45,045 bases of DNA from Thauera phenolivorans (lineage in GTDB: Bacteria > Pseudomonadota > Gammaproteobacteria > Burkholderiales > Rhodocyclaceae). Position numbers and translations under genes: made by a program. The stretch spans positions 110,856 through 155,900 of the forward strand of contig NZ_MBFM01000003.1 in NCBI RefSeq assembly GCF_001696715.1, in the 5' to 3' direction. Under the pieces are notes generated by a model. It saw nothing but the letters and a program-made list of their open reading frames with translations, did not search any database and had not been told where the DNA came from. This document shows, one piece after another, positions 23,564 to 32,330 of the stretch; position 1 is the first letter of the stretch, and the number at the start of each line of letters is the position of its first letter.

Positions 23564-25291
23564 ATGCGTCAAGCCACCCTGGAACGCTTGTTCCCCTTCC
23601 TCGCCTGGCGCCGCCAGTGGACCGCGGCCAGCCTGCGCGACGACGCCACCGCCGGGCTCACGGTGGCGCTGGTGATGATTCCGCAGGCACTCGCCTACGC
23701 CAAGCTCGCCGGCCTGCCGCCGCACATCGGGCTCTATTGTGCCCTGCTGCCGACCGTGGTGGCAGCGCTGTTCGGCTCCTGCGGCCAGCTATCCACCGGC
23801 CCGGTGGCCCTCACCAGTCTGCTCACCGGCGCCAGCATCATCGGCCTCGCCGCGCCCGGCTCACCCCATCTGCTCGAACTCGCGATCGGCCTCGCGCTGC
23901 TCTCGGGCCTGATCCAGTTCGCGCTCGGCGCGCTCAAGCTGGGCTGGCTGCTCAACCTGCTGTCGGTGCCGGTACTGAGCGGTTTCGTCAATGCGTCCGC
24001 GCTGATCATCTGCCTCACCCAGGTCCCGCCGCTGTTCGGCCTCGACCTCCAGCATTCGGGCCAGCTGGTGATCGACTTCCTGCGCCTGCTCAGCGGCGGC
24101 GAGCTCCTGCATCCGCCCTCGGTCGCCTTCGGCCTCGGCAGCCTCGGCCTGCTCCTCGCGCTCAAGCACCACCTGCCCCGGCTGCCGGGCGTGCCCCTGG
24201 TGGTCGCCGGTGCGACCGCCCTGTCGGCGGCGACGGGCTTCGAGCGCAGCGGCGGCGCCGTGGTCGGCGCGATCCCGCTCGGCCTGCCGGATTTCGCCTT
24301 CCCCGCGCTGTCGCTCGGCGAACTCATCGCTCTGCTGCCCGCCGCCTTCGTGATCGCCCTGGTGAGCTTCATGGAGGCGGCCTCGAGCGCCAAGCTGATC
24401 TCCGGCCGCACCCGGCAGGCCTGGCGCCAGAACCAGGAACTGATCGGCCAGGGCCTGGCGAAGATCGCGGCCTCCTTCGCCGGCGGCATGCCGGTCAGCG
24501 CCTCCTTCTCGCGCTCCGCACTGAACTACACGCTGGAGGCGCGCAGCGGGATGTCCTCGCTGGTCACCGCGGCGCTCGTGCTCGTCACCGTGCTCTACCT
24601 GACGCCGCTGGTGTGGCACCTGCCCAAGCCGGTGCTCGCCGCCGTGATCCTGCAGGCGGTGGTCGGCCTCATCGACCTCAAGGCGCTCGGCCGCGCCTGG
24701 CGCGCCAGCCGCGACGACGGCCTCGGCGCGGTGGTGACCTTCGCCGCCACACTGGCCTTCGCACCCGCGATCCAGAACGGCATCTTCACCGGGCTCATGC
24801 TGTCGCTCGGCCTGATGGTGTATCGCGGCATGTATCCACGCGTCGCCCTGCTCGGCCTGCATCCGGACGGCACCTACCGCGACCTCGAGCGCTTCGGCCT
24901 CGCCCATCCCCACCCCGGCCTGGTGGTGCTGCGCTTCGACAGTCCGCTGAGCTTCGTCACCGCCGCCACGTTCGACGAGGCCATGCTGCGCGCCGCACGT
25001 GCTCAGCCCGACGTCAAGGTCGTGCTGGTGTCGGCGGCGGGGATCAACGAGGTCGATGCGACCGGACTGCACACCCTGGCCGGCCTGATCGAGCGCTTCC
25101 GCGCCCAAGGCCAGGCGATCGCCTTCTGCGGCCTGAAGAAGCAGGCGATCGACGCGATGCAGCGCGCCGGGCTGTGGGCCCGCATTGCCGAGCACGGCGG
25201 CTACCGCACCGAGCACCAGGCGATCGAGGCGCTGCTGGCGACGCTGTCGAAACCGAAGGCCGACGGGCCCCAGGCGCCTGATTCGCCTTGA
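23564..25291 (+). CDS. SulP-family anion transporter with STAS domain
   Basis: A 575-residue inner-membrane transporter of the SLC26/SulP family (sulfate, bicarbonate or other anions). Ten or more helices include the SulP signature LVMIPQALAYAKLAGLPPH near the N-terminus and FAGGMPVSASFSRSALNY in the middle. Residues ~440-560 form a cytoplasmic STAS domain with the EVDATGLHTLAGL phosphoacceptor-type segment. Substrate is not predictable. I use the ATG at 23564, which places the LERLFPFLAW pre-helix directly at the start; the ATG at 23510 is an alternative. Confidence 0.9.
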   Translation: MRQATLERLFPFLAWRRQWTAASLRDDATAGLTVALVMIPQALAYAKLAGLPPHIGLYCALLPTVVAALFGSCGQLSTGPVALTSLLTGASIIGLAAPGSPHLLELAIGLALLSGLIQFALGALKLGWLLNLLSVPVLSGFVNASALIICLTQVPPLFGLDLQHSGQLVIDFLRLLSGGELLHPPSVAFGLGSLGLLLALKHHLPRLPGVPLVVAGATALSAATGFERSGGAVVGAIPLGLPDFAFPALSLGELIALLPAAFVIALVSFMEAASSAKLISGRTRQAWRQNQELIGQGLAKIAASFAGGMPVSASFSRSALNYTLEARSGMSSLVTAALVLVTVLYLTPLVWHLPKPVLAAVILQAVVGLIDLKALGRAWRASRDDGLGAVVTFAATLAFAPAIQNGIFTGLMLSLGLMVYRGMYPRVALLGLHPDGTYRDLERFGLAHPHPGLVVLRFDSPLSFVTAATFDEAMLRAARAQPDVKVVLVSAAGINEVDATGLHTLAGLIERFRAQGQAIAFCGLKKQAIDAMQRAGLWARIAEHGGYRTEHQAIEALLATLSKPKADGPQAPDSP

Positions 25292-25316
25292 CTTTGCCGC
25301 ACGTTCGTCGTAAGGT
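25288..25316 (+). promoter_or_regulatory. Probable rplU-rpmA promoter overlapping the SulP stop codon
   Basis: TTGACT (25288-25293) and TAAGGT (25311-25316) with a 17-bp spacer. The -35 contains the TGA of the preceding gene. A start near 25323 would leave a ~32-nt leader before rplU. Confidence 0.55.
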
Positions 25317-25354
25317 GCGCGATTCTTTCCAAACCCATCAACTGGAGCAACACC

Positions 25355-25666
25355 ATGTACGCGGTGATAAAAACCGGTGGCAAGCAGTATCGCGTTGCCG
25401 CTGGCGAAAAGATCAAGGTAGAACAGATACCGGCCGACGTGGGTTCCGAAATCACGCTTGACCAGGTCTTCATGGTCGGCGAAGGCGAGTCGGTGAAGAT
25501 CGGCTCGCCCGTGGTTGCCGGAGCTTCTGTCACGGCGACCGTGGTTTCCCACGGCCGTCACGACAAGGTCAAGATTTTCAAGATGCGCCGCCGCAAGCAC
25601 TACCAGAAGCACCAGGGGCATCGTCAGAACTACACCGAGCTTCGCATCGAAGCGATCTCGGCCTAA
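25355..25666 (+). CDS. rplU: 50S ribosomal protein L21
   Basis: 103 residues, the standard length. Starts [14 protein letters not shown] and keeps [19 protein letters not shown], the basic RNA-binding stretch of L21. L21 binds 23S rRNA with L20. First gene of the conserved rplU-rpmA-obg order; SD-like TGGAGC lies before the ATG. Confidence 0.98.
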   Translation: MYAVIKTGGKQYRVAAGEKIKVEQIPADVGSEITLDQVFMVGEGESVKIGSPVVAGASVTATVVSHGRHDKVKIFKMRRRKHYQKHQGHRQNYTELRIEAISA

Positions 25667-25686
25667 GGCGCAGGAGGTAATCCGAC

Positions 25687-25950
25687 ATGGCACACAAAAA
25701 AGCTGGCGGTAGTTCGCGTAACGGCCGCGACTCGGAATCGAAACGCCTCGGCGTGAAGCGCTACGGTGGCCAGTTCGTGCTCGCCGGCAACATCATCGTT
25801 CGCCAGCGCGGCACCGAATACCACCCGGGCGACAACGTCGGCATCGGTAAGGACCACACCCTGTTCGCGCTGACCAACGGCACCGTGCAGTTCGCGGTCA
25901 AGGGCCCGTTCAAGCGCCGTACCGTCACCATCGTTCCCGAAGCGGCCTGA
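25687..25950 (+). CDS. rpmA: 50S ribosomal protein L27
   Basis: 87 residues. Begins [20 protein letters not shown], the flexible N-terminus that reaches the peptidyl-transferase centre, followed by [26 protein letters not shown] precedes the ATG. It is cotranscribed with rplU and followed by a terminator. Confidence 0.98.
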   Translation: MAHKKAGGSSRNGRDSESKRLGVKRYGGQFVLAGNIIVRQRGTEYHPGDNVGIGKDHTLFALTNGTVQFAVKGPFKRRTVTIVPEAA

Positions 25951-25994
25951 TCGTCGCTTCCGGCACGTGACACGGCTGCTTCGGCAGTTGTACG

Positions 25995-27279
<1,285 letters not shown>

Positions 27280-27313
27280 GCGCCGCGCCCTGCCGCCCAC
27301 CGCCCCAGCCATC

Positions 27314-28429
27314 ATGAGAAATCGCATCAAGAACGCGCGTCGCCTCGTCGTCAAGGTGGGCAGCGCGCTGGTCACCAACAACGGCGCCGGTCTCGACAAG
27401 GCGGCGCTCGCCGACTGGGCGCGCCAGATCGCCGCGTTGCGCGCCGAAGGCCGCGAGATCCTGCTCGTCTCCTCGGGCTCGATCGCGGCCGGCATCCAGC
27501 GCCTGGGCTGGAAGAAGCGTCCGCACGAGATCCACAGGCTGCAGGCCGCCGCGGCGGTGGGCCAGATGGGCCTGGTCGAGGCCTACGAGAAGGCCTTCGC
27601 CGCCGAGGGTCTGCAGACGGCGCAGATCCTGCTGACCCACGAAGACCTCAGCGACCGCACCCGCTACCTCAACGGCCGCTCGACGCTGCATACCCTCCTC
27701 GAACTCGGCGTGGTGCCGATCATCAACGAGAACGACACCGTGGTCACCGACGAGATCAAGTTCGGCGACAACGACACCCTCGGCGCGCTGGTCGCGAACC
27801 TGGTCGAGGCCGAGGCCCTGATCATCCTCACCGACCAGCAGGGCCTGTACACTTCCGACCCGCGCAGCAACCCCGACGCCACCCTGATCTCCGAGGGCCG
27901 CGCCGAGGACCGCCGCTATGAGGCGATGGCGGGCGGCGCCGGCAGCGGCATCAGCAAGGGCGGCATGATCACCAAGATCCGCGCCGCCCAGCGCGCGGCG
28001 CGCAGCGGCGCCCACACCTGCATCGCCAGCGGCCGCGAGCCCGACCCCCTGCTGCGACTGGCCGCCGGCGAACCCCTCGGCACCCTGCTCTACGCCACCA
28101 GCACCCCGCTGCAGGCGCGCAAGCAGTGGATCGCCGACCACCTGCAGCTCGCCGGCGATCTCGTCATCGACGACGGCGCGGTCGAGGCCCTGCGCCACGG
28201 CCGCAGCCTGCTGCCGGTGGGCGTGATCGAGGTGCGCGGCGACTTCAAGCGCGGTGCGGCGGTGGCCTGCCGCAGCGTCAGCGGCGAAGAGGTCGCGCGC
28301 GGGCTGGTCAACTACAGCGCGGCCGAGTGCCGCCGCATCGCGCGCCGGCCGACGGCGGAGATCGAGAAGCTGCTGGGGTATGTGGATGCGCCGGAGGTGG
28401 TGCATCGGGACAATATGGTGAAGTGTTAG
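27314..28429 (+). CDS. proB: Glutamate 5-kinase with PUA domain
   Basis: The first, feedback-regulated step of proline synthesis: phosphorylates L-glutamate. The 371-residue product has an N-terminal amino-acid kinase domain ([52 protein letters not shown]-like [11 protein letters not shown]) and a C-terminal PUA domain (about 280-360). It follows obgE by 34 bp and is probably cotranscribed. No proA is adjacent. Confidence 0.97.
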   Translation: MRNRIKNARRLVVKVGSALVTNNGAGLDKAALADWARQIAALRAEGREILLVSSGSIAAGIQRLGWKKRPHEIHRLQAAAAVGQMGLVEAYEKAFAAEGLQTAQILLTHEDLSDRTRYLNGRSTLHTLLELGVVPIINENDTVVTDEIKFGDNDTLGALVANLVEAEALIILTDQQGLYTSDPRSNPDATLISEGRAEDRRYEAMAGGAGSGISKGGMITKIRAAQRAARSGAHTCIASGREPDPLLRLAAGEPLGTLLYATSTPLQARKQWIADHLQLAGDLVIDDGAVEALRHGRSLLPVGVIEVRGDFKRGAAVACRSVSGEEVARGLVNYSAAECRRIARRPTAEIEKLLGYVDAPEVVHRDNMVKC

Positions 28430-28463
28430 ACGCTTCGGCGCGGATTCACAAGGGCACCAGCGC

Positions 28464-28496
28464 AAAAAAATGCCTGCGACAATGTCGCAGGCATTT
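28464..28496 (-). terminator. Terminator of the PEP-CTERM gene
   Basis: A 13-bp stem (28468-28480 with 28484-28496) with a three-base loop and a run of seven T on the minus strand. It ends the PEP-CTERM transcript; on the plus strand (proB side) the T-run is short. Confidence 0.88.
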
Positions 28497-28516
28497 CGCT
28501 GAGGAACCTAGCGCGT

Positions 28517-29347
28517 TCAGGCGCTCTTGCGGCGACGTGAGAGACCCAGACCCAGCAGGCCGAGTCCAGCCAGCGCGATGGTACCCGGCTCGGGGACCTC
28601 GCTGAAGCGATACTGACCGTTGTTGCTGAGGATGAAGTCTCCCGGCGGGGTGTTGGTACCCGCCGCGACACCACCAAACTCCTGCGTGTACAGTTCGCCC
28701 ATGATTTCAGTTATGACGTTAGGCGACGGATTAGCAACTTGCGAAGCGTTGGTGGTGACGAAGCCGAACAGTAGCTCCGATCCCACCATGGTCGACAGGT
28801 CGATACCGTCCTCATTGAAGAAATACCCCGCGGCAAGGTTCGTCGCCTTGAAGGTCAGCGAAATTTCACCGTTCGGGAGACCGGCGGATCCGATCTGCCC
28901 GGTACCTTCCGTCAGCAGGAAATCGGCGATCAGCGTGCCGTCGTCGGCGCCGAAGATGCCGGTGGTCGAACCGAAATTGGCAGTGGTGTCCGAGTACATC
29001 TGGAAGGAGCCCGCATTGAACGCGAGTGACCCACCCAGCTGACCCGAGCCGGTTCCCGAGAAGATCGCGGTGATCTGCGCCTCGCTCGGCATCACGTTCG
29101 TGCCGTCAGCGGTAGGAACAACGTATGCGCCAGCGTTCTCGAAGGTGAAGTTCGTGGCATCAGAGAAGGTGTTCTCGACGTAGCTGGCCCCGACCATGTC
29201 CAAAAACTCACTTACGAGAATAGTGCCACCCGCAGCAGCACCATTGGTGTCAAAGGTCCAGTTGCTGAGGAAGGCTGCGTTGGCGGCACCCGAGGCGAAG
29301 GCCGCACCAACCGCACCGGCGAGAACGAGTTTCTTCAAGACTTTCAT
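28517..29347 (-). CDS. PEP-CTERM exported protein, PepA-like (floc/matrix)
   Basis: A 276-residue secreted protein. The signal peptide covers residues 1-24 (MKVLKKL start, ANA cleavage site). The body is Gly/Ala/Thr/Asn-rich and beta-prone without cysteines. The last 26 residues are a classical PEP-CTERM sorting tag: VPEPGT, a hydrophobic helix, then SRRRKSA. Exosortase would cleave it at the outer layer of the cell. The mature part (FLSNWTFDTNG, GASYVENTF) resembles the flocculation-associated PepA proteins of Zoogloea-like sludge bacteria as I recall them; that finer call is moderate. It is transcribed alone from a sigma-54 promoter, and its lower GC sets it apart from neighbouring genes. 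Confidence 0.9.
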   Translation of the reverse strand: MKVLKKLVLAGAVGAAFASGAANAAFLSNWTFDTNGAAAGGTILVSEFLDMVGASYVENTFSDATNFTFENAGAYVVPTADGTNVMPSEAQITAIFSGTGSGQLGGSLAFNAGSFQMYSDTTANFGSTTGIFGADDGTLIADFLLTEGTGQIGSAGLPNGEISLTFKATNLAAGYFFNEDGIDLSTMVGSELLFGFVTTNASQVANPSPNVITEIMGELYTQEFGGVAAGTNTPPGDFILSNNGQYRFSEVPEPGTIALAGLGLLGLGLSRRRKSA

Positions 29348-29650
29348 GGCGATCTCCGAATAGTCCAGGGTTTTGTTTCAACGAGGGGAACCCCCCTTCA
29401 AACTCTTCTGCTCCTTGCTCCCCCACCACAGCGAACCACACGAGGCCGGGATCACAAGACAGCTTGCTTCAGACTGCTGCAAGCCATACTAAGCAAGTCG
29501 GATGCCATAAAACTCAAAATCACCTCACTACATTGTTTATATTGTATTTTTTTGGTTAATCGGTGGCGTACGACCGCTGAATTTTTGTCATCATGTAAGA
29601 AATACCGACACATTGAGAATCCATGCTTCCGTGTCGGGCAGCACAGGGCA
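29348..29650. other. AT-rich intergenic region between PEP-CTERM gene and FAD oxidoreductase
   Basis: About 300 bp without a convincing gene, clearly richer in A+T than its surroundings, especially 29510-29560. It contains the minus-strand sigma-54 promoter and an inverted repeat CTTGCTT...AAGCAAG (29463-29469, 29491-29497) that includes the -12 element. The AT-rich part upstream of the promoter would suit DNA bending or enhancer binding. The plus-strand promoter for the oxidoreductase is not evident. Confidence 0.6.
29492..29507 (-). promoter_or_regulatory. Sigma-54 (RpoN) promoter of the PEP-CTERM gene
   Basis: On the minus strand TGGCATC-CGAC-TTGCT matches the -24/-12 consensus TGGCACG-N4-TTGCW with the exact GG-N10-GC spacing. 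Transcription would start near 29481, giving a ~134-nt leader. PEP-CTERM systems commonly carry the PrsK/PrsR pair, whose response regulator belongs to the sigma-54 activator class, so RpoN dependence is expected. Confidence 0.85.
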
Positions 29651-31291
29651 ATGCCGAGGCCGCTTTTCGAACGCCTCGCCCCGCCGCTAAGCTATCCACC
29701 GCTATTGGTGGTGCCGAGATCCGAGGAGAACACCTTGCAGCAAGGAACAAACGTCACAGGTCGTGCAAATGCGGTGGTCGAGCGCGTGGCCGTCACCTCC
29801 AGGGAGGATGTCCTCGGACTGGTCGAGCGCGCACGCCAGAAGAACACGCCCTTGTATCCTGTCTCCACCGGCTTGAACTGGGGTTATGGCTCCTGGTCCC
29901 CCGTCGTACCGGGATGCACCTTGCTGGATATGAGCGGCATGAACCGCATCCTCAATGCAGACGACATCTCAGTTGACAACCCGGTGGCCATCGTCGAGCC
30001 CGGCGTGACGCAGGGCCAGCTTTCCGACTTCCTTCAGGAGCACTGCCCCGCCCTGACCTTCAACGTCACCGGCGCCGGTCGTGACACCAGCATCATCGGC
30101 AACGCCCTCGACCGCGGCGTCGGCTACTTCGGGCCGCGCAAGGACGACCTCTTCGGCCTGGAGGTCGTCACCGGCACCGGCGAGATCGTGCGCACCGGCT
30201 TCAGGCGCCTGGGGGACGAGTCCCCGCTCGCCCACAGCCACCCCTTCGGCCTCGGCCCGATGCTCGACGGTCTCTTCTTCCAGAGCAACTTCGGCATCGT
30301 CACCAGCGCCTGCTTCCGCCTGCGCCCGCGCCGCCCGCGCGAGGTCGCGGTGTCGCTGGCGCTGCGTCGCGACGAGGATTTGCCGGCCTTCATCGACGCA
30401 CTGGCACGCCTCAAGCGCGAGGGCCTGCTGACCTCGGTAACGCACATCGGCAACCGTGCCCGCACGGTATCCACGCTGAGCTACGGCGTCACCCGCTACC
30501 TCGAGGACGAGTGCGGCTTCGACCCCACTGCCGCAGCCGCCGAGGCGGACCGGGCGATGAAGGTGGTCGCCCCGCACGAATGGACCAGCCTGGCCTCGGT
30601 TTCCGGGAATCCGGGACAGGTCAGGGCGGCGATTCGCGAAATCCGCCAGCGGACCCGCAGGATCGCCCGCCTCATGGTCATCACCGAGCGCCTGCTCGAC
30701 GTCGGCTACGCCGTGACCCACCGCCTTCGCTCGATTCCCTTCATGCGCGCCAACGCTGCCGCAATCGCGGCCACGCGACCGCTGCATCGCCTGGCGCTCG
30801 GCGTGCCGACCGACATTCCCATCCAGAACCTGCTGTGGAAATTCGGCCACCCGAACGACCGCGCAGTGGAGCTCGACGCCTCGCGTTGCGGACTGCTGTT
30901 CATCAGCCCCGCCCTGCCCCTCGACGGCCGACTCGCCTGCGAGGTGGTCAACGGCCTGCAGGAGGTTGCAGCGCGTCACGGCCACATCCTCTACATGACG
31001 CTCAACATCGAAACCGAAACTTCTCTGGTCGCGGTGATCAACCTGCTGTTCGACCGTAGCGTGCCCGAGGAGATCGAACGCGCACACCGCTGTGCCGACG
31101 ATCTTCTCGATTACATGCGCGGGCGGGGACTCGAGCCCTACCGCGCGCGGGCCGACATGATGGAGAAGATCGTGGCGGCCGACCCGGAGTACTGGCGCCT
31201 GATCCACAAGCTGAAAACCGTCTTCGACCCTGACAATGTCATCGCGCCGGGGCGCTACGGCCTTGCATCCGGCATGGATAAGGAGCGATGA
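29651..31291 (+). CDS. VAO/PCMH-type FAD-dependent oxidoreductase
   Basis: A 546-residue flavoprotein. The PCMH-type FAD domain occupies about residues 30-230, with YPVSTGLNWGYGS, IVEPGVTQGQL and GNALDRGVGYFGPRKDD. The C-terminal substrate/cap domain ends with FDPDNVIAPGRYG, the closing motif seen in p-cresol methylhydroxylase and vanillyl-alcohol oxidase relatives. Substrate is unknown. No signal peptide is seen. It lies 158 bp upstream of the exosortase-associated acyltransferase on the same strand and next to the PEP-CTERM gene. The start at ATG 29651 is a choice; an in-frame ATG at 29552 would add 33 residues of unlike character. Confidence 0.8.
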   Translation: MPRPLFERLAPPLSYPPLLVVPRSEENTLQQGTNVTGRANAVVERVAVTSREDVLGLVERARQKNTPLYPVSTGLNWGYGSWSPVVPGCTLLDMSGMNRILNADDISVDNPVAIVEPGVTQGQLSDFLQEHCPALTFNVTGAGRDTSIIGNALDRGVGYFGPRKDDLFGLEVVTGTGEIVRTGFRRLGDESPLAHSHPFGLGPMLDGLFFQSNFGIVTSACFRLRPRRPREVAVSLALRRDEDLPAFIDALARLKREGLLTSVTHIGNRARTVSTLSYGVTRYLEDECGFDPTAAAAEADRAMKVVAPHEWTSLASVSGNPGQVRAAIREIRQRTRRIARLMVITERLLDVGYAVTHRLRSIPFMRANAAAIAATRPLHRLALGVPTDIPIQNLLWKFGHPNDRAVELDASRCGLLFISPALPLDGRLACEVVNGLQEVAARHGHILYMTLNIETETSLVAVINLLFDRSVPEEIERAHRCADDLLDYMRGRGLEPYRARADMMEKIVAADPEYWRLIHKLKTVFDPDNVIAPGRYGLASGMDKER

Positions 31292-31449
31292 TCTTGTAAC
31301 CGCGCGTTTCACGCACCCGGTCCTGCAGTTGCGCCGAGATACGACGGCCTGGACGCACCGAAGGCGCCAAGTGACCTCCCGCGATTACCTTCGCCCGTTG
31401 CGCTGACTTGCCCCCCTTTTTCCTTCGCGATAGACGTACCCCTCCGCCC

Positions 31450-32226
31450 ATGTCAGAACACTCAACAGCCCGGACCATGCAGACCTCCGCACGTCGCGAC
31501 CTCAGCCAGGGCTTCAACAACTATTTCCGCATCGATCGGGTTGTGGAAGGCCCCTTGCTCGACGAAGTGTTCCATGTGCGTCACGAGGTCTATTGCGAGG
31601 ATCTCGGCTTCGAACCCGAGCGACCGGATCGCCGCGAGGTGGATCCCTACGACGCCCACAGCGTGCATTGCCTGTTGCGTACGGCCGCCGCCCCGCATAC
31701 ACGGGTTGGCTGTACCCGGATCGTGCTGACGGATCCCGCCGACCCATACGCGCCCCTGCCTTTCGAGCGCTCCTGCGCCGCGACGCTCGACCGTTCGATC
31801 GTCGACCCGGCAAGGCTGCCGCGCGGAAGCATCGCCGAGATCTCCCGCCTCGCCGTCCGCGCCCAATACCGCCGCCGCAAGGGCGAAGAACACACCGCCG
31901 TCGCGATTCAGGAACAGGACTTCACCGCCTTCGGCGCGCAACAGCGTTTCCCCTTCATCCCCACCAGCCTGCTGCTGGGCGCGGTCGCACTCGCCGAGCA
32001 CAACGATGTCGAAACCATATTCGTCCTGACCGAGCCGAGGCTCGCGGCGCACTTCTCACACCTTGGCGTGGAGGTCCGGCAGATCGGCGCCGCGATCTCT
32101 CATCGGGGCACCCGCGTGCCCTCGGTGATGCATATCGAAGAGATCATCCGCAACATGCGCAGCCTGATCAGGCCCCTCTGGGAGATCGTCCGCCAGCAGA
32201 TCCGGGAGGGCTCCGGTCCGGTCTGA
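31450..32226 (+). CDS. PEP-CTERM/exosortase-associated acyltransferase with LuxI-like core
   Basis: A 258-residue GNAT-fold protein that fits the putative acyltransferase family found only with PEP-CTERM/exosortase systems. Its core follows the pattern of N-acyl-homoserine-lactone synthases: VRHEVY (R44), the acidic trio E63-x-D65-x2-D68 in REVDPYD, VGCTRIV (R90), PFE (F105) and EISRLAV (E130, R133). Those are the positions essential for LuxI-type acyl transfer from acyl carrier protein. The chemistry is therefore probably acylation of a small polar molecule or matrix component. The ATG at 31450 is preferred; the Met at residue 10 is an alternative. Confidence 0.85.
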   Translation: MSEHSTARTMQTSARRDLSQGFNNYFRIDRVVEGPLLDEVFHVRHEVYCEDLGFEPERPDRREVDPYDAHSVHCLLRTAAAPHTRVGCTRIVLTDPADPYAPLPFERSCAATLDRSIVDPARLPRGSIAEISRLAVRAQYRRRKGEEHTAVAIQEQDFTAFGAQQRFPFIPTSLLLGAVALAEHNDVETIFVLTEPRLAAHFSHLGVEVRQIGAAISHRGTRVPSVMHIEEIIRNMRSLIRPLWEIVRQQIREGSGPV

Positions 32227-32282
32227 TCGGTCGAGATCGCCTCCCACGCCTCATCTCCCAGCCCCCAGACCCTTTGGAAAGC

Positions 32283-32310
32283 AAAAAGGCCCGCGACCGC
32301 GGGCCTTCTT
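32283..32310 (-). terminator. Terminator of prpE
   Basis: A 10-bp GC-rich stem (32286-32295 with 32298-32307), nearly loop-free as written, followed on the minus strand by TTTTT. It separates prpE from the convergent acyltransferase gene. Confidence 0.8.
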
Positions 32311-32330
32311 CACCTTACGCGAGGGCTGGC

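Noticed and set aside
29561-29577. A TGGCGTA...CGCTG sequence on the plus strand before the FAD oxidoreductase as a second sigma-54 promoter.
   Set aside because: The GG to GC distance is nine instead of ten bases and the -12 TTGC is missing; sigma-54 promoters do not tolerate this spacing.
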